Origin: Lachnospiraceae bacterium
Lineage (GTDB): Bacteria; Bacillota_A; Clostridia; Lachnospirales; Lachnospiraceae
DNA: 5,140 bases
Direction: 5' to 3'
NCBI GenBank assembly: GCA_017958935.1
Contig: JAGDBR010000057.1
Location: 1-5,140, forward strand
Part shown: piece after piece, positions 1 to 4,100 of the stretch
Numbering within the stretch: position 1 is the stretch's first letter
Layout: every line of letters starts with the position of its first letter
The notes under the pieces: model-generated
Told to the model about the DNA's origin: nothing
The model's input: the letters and a program-made list of their open reading frames with translations, nothing else
Database searches by the model: none
Program-made: the position numbers and the translations under genes

Positions 1-11
1 AGCCCCACCTG

Positions 12-398
12 CTACATGAGGTCCCGCGACTTCGTAACCGCTAACGCCCTCTCCCAGCCGGACAGGACGAGTGCGCTCTCGACGTTCTCGGCCACCGTAT
101 TGCCCGGCAGAATACCGTAGTCCTGGGAAATGAAGCTGATCAGATCCCTGCGGTACCGTTCCCAGTCCGCCGCGTCGTAATGCGACGTCGGCTGGCCCAT
201 GACCAGCATCTCGCCGCTCTCGTACGGCAGCATGCCGCCGATGACGTTGGCAAGCGTGGATTTTCCGCTGCCGTTCTCGCCCGTGACCGCAGCAAACTCG
301 CGCGTCGAGAACGACAGGCTGACGTCCGTCAGTCCCATGACGACGGCCGTCTGGGACGCGTAGTATTTCGAGATATGCTGAAGTTCAAGCGCTTTCAT
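12..398 (-). CDS. ABC transporter ATP-binding protein (MacB/FtsX-associated type), cut short by an in-frame TAG
   Basis: Nucleotide-binding subunit of an ABC transporter, which would hydrolyse ATP on the cytoplasmic face to power a membrane partner. The 128 visible residues start MKALELQHISKYY. The Walker A motif GENGSGKST lies at residues 40-48 and the Q-loop glutamine at about 92 (FISQDYGILPGNTVAENVESAL), a pattern typical of clostridial MacB/LolD-like ATPases. The ATG overlaps the TGA of the upstream MATE gene (ATGA at 395-398), indicating translational coupling. An in-frame TAG at 12-14 ends the frame before the signature (LSGGQ), Walker B and H-loop, so this product could not be a working ATPase. 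The codons after the TAG up to the edge read Q-V-G-L, which matches the family at that point (usually ...I-E/K-K-V-G-L), so coding seems to continue in the same frame. A nonsense mutation, sequencing error or amber readthrough are all possible. In this family the ATPase is often followed by or fused to an FtsX permease, which would lie outside the window. Confidence 0.85.
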   Translation of the reverse strand: MKALELQHISKYYASQTAVVMGLTDVSLSFSTREFAAVTGENGSGKSTLANVIGGMLPYESGEMLVMGQPTSHYDAADWERYRRDLISFISQDYGILPGNTVAENVESALVLSGWERALAVTKSRDLM

Positions 399-1774
399 GT
401 ATTCTCCTGCCGTGTTTCGCGCTGTTTTCCGAAGCGCTCCACGGCTCTTTTCCACCCGCCGCAGTAATAGTAAATCGCGATCGCGGCCGACCGGATGAAC
501 GCGGCGATCAGCAGCGCGTAAAAGATGCCCTGCCACTTCCCGGTCCGGACGCCGAGGAAATAAGCCAGCGGGATCCGCGTGAACGCGCCGAACTGTGCGG
601 TGACCATCGGCACGACGGACTTTCCGGCGCCGCGCATCGCATTGACCAGGACGCGGTCCGTCCCGTGGAACAGGCACTGGAAGCTCATGATCGACAGGCC
701 CGTCGCCGCCATCATGATCACCTCCGGGTTATCGGTGAACAGGCGCGGAAGCCAGCCCTTCGTCAGCTGGATGAAGCCGATCATGAAGACGCCGAGGCCC
801 GTCAGGCTGAGGATCGACAGGTTGATGCCCTTCCGGATGCGGTCCATTTTGAACGCGCCCATGTTCTGTCCGACGAAGGTGCAGACCGCCGTCGACAGCG
901 CGATGACCGGGATGTTGATCAGGTCGTCCAGTTTGGTGACGACCGAGTTCGCCGAGATCATGCTCTGTCCGAAGTAATTGACCGACGTCTGCACGAAGAT
1001 CGCGGCAATGGAATTCCCGATGTTCTGGATGGCCGCCGGGATGCCGATCGTCAGCACCCGCTTCTGCTCCGCGCGGTCCGGCTTCAGGATCCTGAAGCTG
1101 ACGCGCACGCCGTAGCCGCCCCGGTTGATCCTGAAGATCACGCCGATCGCGGAAACGAACTGGGAAAAGGCCGTGGCCGCGGCGACGCCGAAAACGCCCA
1201 GACCCAGCAGCAGGACGGCCGCGAGGTCCAGCAGGACGTTCAGCACGCTGCAGAAAACGAGGAAATAGAAGGGCCACTTCGCGTCCCCCATGTTCCGCAG
1301 GATGCCCGAGCCCATCTGATAGGCGAGGTTCCCGAGCGTTCCGATGAAGATGATGTTCGTATAGACGACGGCGTCCGGCAGGATCTCCTCCGGCGTGTCC
1401 AGCACGCGCAGCAGCGAAGGTCCCAGCGCGAGGCCCGCGACCATGACGAACAGGCCGCACACGATCACGAGGAAGCCGATCGTATCGACGCCTTTCTGCA
1501 CGCCCTCCATGTCCTTCGCGCCCATGTGCTGGGCGATCACGACGGCGCCCGTCGACAGGCTGATGAAGAACAGGTTGACGATCGTGTGGACCGGGGCCGT
1601 CGAGGAGACGGCCGAAAGCGCCTCGTCCGACACGAACTTGCCGACGATGACCGAATCCGCCACATTGTACAACTGCGTGATGACCGTCCCCAGCAGGATC
1701 GGGACCGCGAACGCGATCAGGCTCCTGAAGATCGGCCCCTGTGTCAGATCCATCTTTTTTCCGGGTGCTCTCAC
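395..1774 (-). CDS. MATE family efflux transporter
   Basis: Integral membrane antiporter of the multidrug and toxin extrusion family (NorM/DinF-like), expected to expel cationic drugs or metabolites in exchange for Na+ or H+. With the GTG start it has 459 residues, usual for MATE proteins. It opens with the typical DLTQGPIFRSLIAFAVPILLG stretch, then QLYNVADSVIVGKF in the first helices, a mid-protein segment (GDAKWPFYFLVFCSVLNVLLDLAA) typical of the family, and alternating hydrophobic segments consistent with about 12 helices in two homologous halves. I chose GTG at 1774 because AGGAAAGGA (1781-1789) sits 6 nt upstream. A TTG at 1798 lies upstream of that site, and an ATG at 1753 has only a weak site. 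The stop overlaps the ABC ATPase start, so the two are probably co-translated. No clear promoter of its own is seen, so it may depend on readthrough from the upstream tRNA promoter. The substrate cannot be told. Confidence 0.93.
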   Translation of the reverse strand: MRAPGKKMDLTQGPIFRSLIAFAVPILLGTVITQLYNVADSVIVGKFVSDEALSAVSSTAPVHTIVNLFFISLSTGAVVIAQHMGAKDMEGVQKGVDTIGFLVIVCGLFVMVAGLALGPSLLRVLDTPEEILPDAVVYTNIIFIGTLGNLAYQMGSGILRNMGDAKWPFYFLVFCSVLNVLLDLAAVLLLGLGVFGVAAATAFSQFVSAIGVIFRINRGGYGVRVSFRILKPDRAEQKRVLTIGIPAAIQNIGNSIAAIFVQTSVNYFGQSMISANSVVTKLDDLINIPVIALSTAVCTFVGQNMGAFKMDRIRKGINLSILSLTGLGVFMIGFIQLTKGWLPRLFTDNPEVIMMAATGLSIMSFQCLFHGTDRVLVNAMRGAGKSVVPMVTAQFGAFTRIPLAYFLGVRTGKWQGIFYALLIAAFIRSAAIAIYYYCGGWKRAVERFGKQRETRQENT

Positions 1775-1780
1775 GGACGG

Positions 1781-1789
1781 TCCTTTCCT
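1781..1789 (-). promoter_or_regulatory. Ribosome binding site deciding the MATE start
   Basis: On the minus strand this reads AGGAAAGGA, with 6 nt to the GTG at 1774. It favours GTG over the upstream TTG (1798, which it would follow) and over the internal ATG (1753, preceded only by an A-rich stretch). Confidence 0.65.
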
Positions 1790-1806
1790 GCTGTGCAATG
1801 GCGGCT

Positions 1807-1840
1807 GCCCCGTGCCGGACCGGGTCCGTCAAAACGGGGC
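1807..1840 (-). other. GC-rich leader hairpin upstream of MATE gene
   Basis: A 7-bp outer stem pairs GCCCCGT (1807-1813) with ACGGGGC (1834-1840). Inside it, CGGAC (1816-1820) pairs with GTCCG (1824-1828) around a 3-nt loop. No T run follows on either strand, so it is not an intrinsic terminator. It ends 18 nt before the MATE ribosome binding site, where it could affect mRNA stability or be part of a leader regulator. It matches no riboswitch I recognise. Confidence 0.5.
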
Positions 1841-1850
1841 GGATGAACAA

Positions 1851-1896
1851 ATTGGCTCTTTACGAACCGTCCTCGGACAGTCGATAAAGAGCCAAT
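1851..1896 (-). terminator. Long hairpin after the serine tRNAs, probable terminator
   Basis: A perfect 12-bp inverted repeat (ATTGGCTCTTTA at 1851-1862 with TAAAGAGCCAAT at 1885-1896) is extended inside by CGA/TCG and a further 5-6 bp. On the minus strand one inner pair (1868/1879) is a G-U wobble, where the plus strand would have a C-A mismatch, so the minus-strand RNA folds better. It begins 8 nt after the end of tRNA-Ser(GGA) and is followed on that strand by the imperfect T-tract TTTGTT. This fits a leaky terminator or 3' processing hairpin between the tRNAs and the MATE gene. Confidence 0.55.
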
Positions 1897-1904
1897 GGCA
1901 AACG

Positions 1905-1993
1905 CGGAGAAGATGGGATTTGAACCCATGCACGGCTACTAACCGCCTACTCCCTTTCCAGGGGAGCCCCTTCAACCACTTGGGTACTTCTCC
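1905..1993 (-). tRNA. tRNA-Ser (anticodon GGA)
   Basis: An 89-nt class II tRNA. The acceptor stem is GGAGAAG/CTTCTCC (1987-1993 with 1906-1912), with discriminator G from position 1905. The anticodon stem CTCCC/GGGAG encloses the loop CTGGAAA, giving anticodon GGA, which reads UCC and UCU. A long variable arm, as expected for serine, precedes the T arm ATGGG-TTCAAAT-CCCAT. The 3' CCA is not encoded. It lies 72 nt downstream of tRNA-Ser(TGA) on the same strand and probably shares its transcript. Confidence 0.96.
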
Positions 1994-2065
1994 AAAAGTT
2001 GAAATGCAGCAATATTCGGGAATACAGAGTGCGGGAGGCCTCAGACGCGACCCCCGCAGGGGAAG

Positions 2066-2151
2066 CGGAGAGGAAGGGATTCGAACCCTTGTGCCCTTGC
2101 GGACAAACGGTTTTCAAGACCGCCTCGTTATGACCGCTTCGATACCTCTCC
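2066..2151 (-). tRNA. tRNA-Ser (anticodon TGA)
   Basis: An 86-nt class II tRNA. The acceptor stem is GGAGAGG/CCTCTCC (2145-2151 with 2067-2073), with discriminator G from 2066. The anticodon loop CTTGAAA, closed by GCGGT/ACCGT, gives anticodon TGA, which reads UCA and other UCN codons. The long variable arm is consistent with serine, and the T arm is AAGGG-TTCGAAT-CCCTT. CCA is not encoded. Just past its 3' end a small CCCC-TGCG-GGGG hairpin (2051-2062) lies in the 72-nt spacer and may help processing. This is the promoter-proximal gene of the pair. Confidence 0.96.
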
Positions 2152-2165
2152 AAAACGGCCTATTC

Positions 2166-2194
2166 AAAATAGCATAATCACGGTGAAAAGTCAA
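2166..2194 (-). promoter_or_regulatory. Sigma-A promoter for the serine tRNA pair
   Basis: On the minus strand, -35 TTGACT (2189-2194) and -10 TATTTT (2166-2171) are 17 nt apart, with an extended -10 TGC directly before the -10 box. The predicted start near 2159 is about 8 nt before the mature 5' end of tRNA-Ser(TGA). Confidence 0.75.
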
Positions 2195-2225
2195 CTGTTT
2201 TCCGCGCCGAAAACCCGCTCCGCTT

Positions 2226-2238
2226 CCCGTGAAACGGG
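2226..2238. repeat. Short inverted repeat next to a -35 box
   Basis: CCCGT (2226-2230) and ACGGG (2234-2238) flank GAA and directly abut the -35 box of the rightward promoter at 2239. It is placed where an operator could sit, but a 5-bp palindrome in GC-rich DNA may be chance. Confidence 0.3.
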
Positions 2239-2267
2239 TTTACATCTGATGACGCCTGTTTTATAAT
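2239..2267 (+). promoter_or_regulatory. Sigma-A promoter for the DUF5684-like gene
   Basis: -35 TTTACA (2239-2244) and consensus -10 TATAAT (2262-2267) have exactly 17 nt between them. The predicted start near 2274 gives a leader of about 34 nt before the ATG at 2308, which contains GAGGAG (2294-2299) 8 nt from the start codon. This promoter is divergent from the tRNA promoter; the two -35 boxes are about 45 nt apart. Confidence 0.8.
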
Positions 2268-2307
2268 GAACGAAATACTTCTGATTCAGATCTGAGGAGA
2301 CCTTGCC

Positions 2308-2889
2308 ATGAATATCGATTGGAACAATCCGGATCCCGCCCTGCTGACCGCCCTGTACGTTACCGGCGCGGTCACGCTGGTGCTCGGCATCCTTACGCTC
2401 ATCGCTGCCTGGAGGATCTACGTGAAAGGCGGCGAACGCGGCTGGAAGGTCCTGATCCCGATCATGAGCAGATATGCGTTCTACAAGATCGTCTGGGACA
2501 AGAACGTGTTCTGGGCCGATCTTCTGCTGGAAAGCGCAGGCGTCGTACTGCTCGGGTTTTCGGGCGGCAGCCTGCTGGACCGGTACGCGCCGGCGATTTC
2601 GGCGGCCGGCCTTCCGCTGCCGGATCTGAAGCCGTACCTGATCGGCAGCGGCACGGCGCTCCCGTCCTGGTGCTGCCTCATCGCGTTCATCCTGCTCGCG
2701 GCCGTCAGCGTCATCCGGCTGATCCGGACCTATAAGCTGTCGAAATCGTTCGACCACGGTTTCCTTTTCTTCCTCTGCCTGCTCTTCTTCCCGATCATCT
2801 CGCTCCTGGTCCTGGGTTTCGGCAAGCATCAGTTCTACGTCGGACCGAACCGGACCGTCACCGTCGAGAACATGGAGCGCATCCGCTGA
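2308..2889 (+). CDS. DUF5684-like small integral membrane protein
   Basis: A 193-residue membrane protein of unknown biochemical role. Hydrophobic segments lie at about residues 11-35, 67-86, 117-138 and 152-174. Between the first two is the motif RIYVKGGERGWKVLIPIMSRY, and near the end is KLSKSFDHGFLFFLCLLFFPIISLLVLGFG followed by QFYVG. Both resemble the conserved blocks of DUF5684 proteins (K-x-G-x-x-GW-x-x-x-IPIYN, then a K-x-F-x-K/H-G-F region, then LGFG). The assignment is from memory of the family pattern, not a search. The ATG at 2308 has GAGGAG 8 nt upstream, a near-consensus promoter precedes it and an intrinsic terminator follows, so it is a single-gene unit. No catalytic residues are apparent; a scaffold, sensor or envelope role is possible but unsupported. 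Confidence 0.9.
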   Translation: MNIDWNNPDPALLTALYVTGAVTLVLGILTLIAAWRIYVKGGERGWKVLIPIMSRYAFYKIVWDKNVFWADLLLESAGVVLLGFSGGSLLDRYAPAISAAGLPLPDLKPYLIGSGTALPSWCCLIAFILLAAVSVIRLIRTYKLSKSFDHGFLFFLCLLFFPIISLLVLGFGKHQFYVGPNRTVTVENMERIR

Positions 2890-2900
2890 GACGTTAAAAG

Positions 2901-2927
2901 ACCTCCGCACATCCGCGGAGGTTTTTT
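2901..2927. terminator. Bidirectional intrinsic terminator
   Basis: ACCTCCGC (2901-2908) pairs with GCGGAGGT (2915-2922) around a 6-nt loop. On the plus strand it runs into six T's (2922-2927), ending the DUF5684-like transcript. On the minus strand the hairpin is followed by CTTTT, and it starts right at the stop codon of the leftward radical SAM gene, so it can serve both convergent genes. Confidence 0.9.
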
Positions 2928-3832
2928 CATATTCCTTCATAATTAAAGTCCGGGATGAAGCTTTTGTCCTGCGTCTTCCCTTCCTGGATGTACGCGTTCG
3001 TCACGCCGAGGTCCAGCGCGGTGCTCACGAGCCGGCCGTACTCTCTTTTCGTGACGCGCCGGTTCAGCTCCGGATAAGCGTCGAACGTCTTCATCGGCGT
3101 GTACTGGTTCATCAGGCTCAGATACACGCGGTCCCCGTATGTTTTGTATACTTCGCGCACGACGGCCGCCGAATTCTTCACATGCCCCGGCAGCAGCAGG
3201 ACCCGGACGATCACGCCTTTCTGCAGGATCCCCGCTTCGTCGAACACGCACTGCGGCTGCTGACGGACCATTTCCGCCAGCGCTTCCTTCGCGCGTTCCG
3301 GATAATCCGGCGCGTGCGAGAACGCGGCCGCAAGAGCCGCGTCGCTGTACTTGAAATCCGTCAGATACACGTCGATGACGTCCCGGAGCGCATGCAGCGT
3401 TTCCGCGGACTCATACCCGCTGCAGTTATAGACCGCCGGGATGCGCAGGCCCTGCGCCTTAGCGCTTCGCAGCGCTTCTCGTATCTGCACCGGATAATGG
3501 CTCGGCGTCACGAGGTTGATGTTGTGCGCGCCCTGCGCCTGAAGCTCCAGGAAGATCTCCGACAGCCGCGACACCGGGACCGGCTTTCCGACCCGGGCGT
3601 TCCGGATCGGTTCGTTCTGGCAGTAGATGCAGCGCAGGTTGCAGCCTGAAAAGAAGACCGCGCCGGATCCGGCCGTCCCCGAAATGCAGGGCTCCTCATA
3701 AAAATGGAGCGCCGCGCGGGCAAGCAGCACCGCTTCTCCGGCAACGCCGCAGAAGCCCTTTTCGTTTGCAGTCCGGTCGACATGGCACGCGCGCGGGCAG
3801 ACCGCGCAGTCCTTCAGTTCCATGCGCTCCAT
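2927..3832 (-). CDS. PflX-like radical SAM protein (pyruvate formate-lyase activase superfamily)
   Basis: A radical SAM iron-sulfur protein of 301 residues, related to PflX/COG1313 and the glycyl-radical-enzyme activases. The core cluster motif CNLRCIYC (Cys64, Cys68, Cys71) is the CX3CX2C that binds the [4Fe-4S] cleaving S-adenosylmethionine. It is preceded by the family's GSGAVFFSG strand and the EEPCISG block at 46-52. An N-terminal cysteine group (Cys9, Cys12, Cys16, Cys28 in CAVCPRAC...GFCGV) is typical of this subfamily and may hold an additional metal centre. Later landmarks are INLVTPSHY, YNCSGYE, DVYLTDFKY and VIVRVLLLPGH, all expected of the barrel. The length is normal and all key cysteines are present. 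The start at 3832 has AAGGGG about 9 nt upstream; an ATG nine bases in (3823) is an alternative. It stands alone, with no glycyl radical enzyme visible nearby, so its substrate protein or reaction is unknown. Confidence 0.94.
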   Translation of the reverse strand: MERMELKDCAVCPRACHVDRTANEKGFCGVAGEAVLLARAALHFYEEPCISGTAGSGAVFFSGCNLRCIYCQNEPIRNARVGKPVPVSRLSEIFLELQAQGAHNINLVTPSHYPVQIREALRSAKAQGLRIPAVYNCSGYESAETLHALRDVIDVYLTDFKYSDAALAAAFSHAPDYPERAKEALAEMVRQQPQCVFDEAGILQKGVIVRVLLLPGHVKNSAAVVREVYKTYGDRVYLSLMNQYTPMKTFDAYPELNRRVTKREYGRLVSTALDLGVTNAYIQEGKTQDKSFIPDFNYEGI

Positions 3833-3872
3833 TGTACACCGCCCCTTGCGAAAAATCCACCTTTTTCCGTAC

Positions 3873-3901
3873 TTGACCTACCGTTCGTTCCTGCTTATAA
3901 T
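3873..3901 (+). promoter_or_regulatory. Strong sigma-A promoter for the structured RNA and the downstream gene
   Basis: -35 TTGACC (3873-3878) and consensus -10 TATAAT (3896-3901) have exactly 17 nt between them. The expected start, 6-7 nt after the -10, falls at about 3908, which is the first base of the outer stem of the first RNA unit. Confidence 0.85.
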
Positions 3902-3907
3902 GAAGTT

Positions 3908-4050
3908 GGCAGCTAGCAGTGCTTACTTCATTCTGATCCGACAGAGGGAAACCTCCGTCTTACAGTGCTGTGATATCGCCGTCTGGGGCAGCTAATCGGG
4001 TTTACTTCACTCCGGTAAAAGATCAATCCGATGATACGCCCCTTTTTTTT
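3908..4050 (+). ncRNA. Candidate tandem structured RNA (riboswitch-like leader or small RNA), class not recognised
   Basis: About 143 nt from the predicted start to the end of a T8 tract. Two units share GGCAGCTA (3908-3915 and 3987-3994) and TTACTTCA (3923-3930 and 4002-4009), both pairs exactly 79 nt apart, and each ends in TGATA(T)CGCC. In unit 1, GGC (3908-3910) pairs with GCC (3978-3980) and GCAGTGCT (3916-3923) with AGTGCTGT (3964-3971), leaving the internal loop AGCTA/GATATC. A GAGG-GAAA-CCTC hairpin with a GNRA tetraloop (3944-3955) sits at the apex. In unit 2, GGGGC (3985-3989) pairs with GCCCC (4038-4042) and ATCGG (3995-3999) with CCGAT (4028-4032), leaving the internal loop AGCTA/GATAC. 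The helix sequences differ between units but both strands change together, and the loops are kept. This points to a conserved RNA fold. It matches no glycine, c-di-GMP, TPP, SAM, T-box, 6S or SRP signature that I can recall. Ligand or target is unknown. Confidence 0.65.
3985..4050 (+). terminator. Intrinsic terminator formed by the second RNA unit
   Basis: The GGGGC/GCCCC outer stem of unit 2, stacked over ATCGG/CCGAT and TTTAC (4001-4005)/GTAAA (4015-4019), is followed at once by eight T's (4043-4050). It lies 50 nt before the start codon of the next gene. Either it ends a stand-alone small RNA, or its stability is regulated to control readthrough into the gene at 4101. Confidence 0.75.
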
Positions 4051-4059
4051 GACATCATC

Positions 4060-4080
4060 GCCGCCTGACGGGCGGCAGGC
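4060..4080 (+). other. Alternative hairpins before the ribosome binding site
   Basis: GCCGCC (4060-4065) can pair with GGCGGC (4071-4076). Alternatively GCCTG (4063-4067) can pair with CAGGC (4076-4080). The two are mutually exclusive and lie just upstream of the ribosome binding site. They may only be a consequence of local GC richness. Confidence 0.35.
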
Positions 4081-4086
4081 TCATAC

Positions 4087-4092
4087 AGGAGG
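4087..4092 (+). promoter_or_regulatory. Consensus ribosome binding site for the gene at 4101
   Basis: AGGAGG with 8 nt to the ATG fixes the start. It sits inside a small palindrome: CAGG (4086-4089) pairs with CCTG (4094-4097). It is also complementary to ACCTCC (3951-3956) in the upstream RNA. Confidence 0.85.
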
Positions 4093-4100
4093 TCCTGTCC

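Noticed and set aside
665..1846. Long plus-strand frame (393 codons) opposite the MATE gene, rich in Arg, Asp and His
   Set aside because: Its composition is that of an antisense shadow of a GC-biased membrane protein; there is no ribosome binding site or family resemblance, and the minus-strand MATE frame is unmistakable.
729..1850. Long minus-strand frame (373 codons) in another frame of the MATE region
   Set aside because: Low-complexity Arg/Gly/Asp-rich out-of-frame translation of the real MATE gene.
1395..2177. Plus-strand frame running across both tRNA genes
   Set aside because: It overlaps two clear tRNAs and the start of the MATE gene on the other strand, so it is a shadow.
3831..3836. 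TACAAT on the minus strand next to the radical SAM start, as a -10 box
   Set aside because: It overlaps the start codon and has no matching -35 at the right distance.
3912..3917. GCTAGC palindrome in the RNA start region
   Set aside because: A 6-bp palindrome is common by chance and is better explained as part of the conserved AGCTA loop.
3908..4050. Identification of the leader RNA as 6S, SRP RNA, T-box or glycine riboswitch
   Set aside because: The ends do not pair as in 6S RNA, the GGAAGCAGCC-type SRP core and T-box GGTGG motif are absent, and glycine aptamer core sequences are not seen despite the tandem layout.
4049..4054. Perfect TTGACA just after the T8 tract, a possible -35 for the gene at 4101
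   Set aside because: No -10-like hexamer occurs 16-18 nt downstream (the area is GCGGCA-like), so it is probably chance at the end of the T run.
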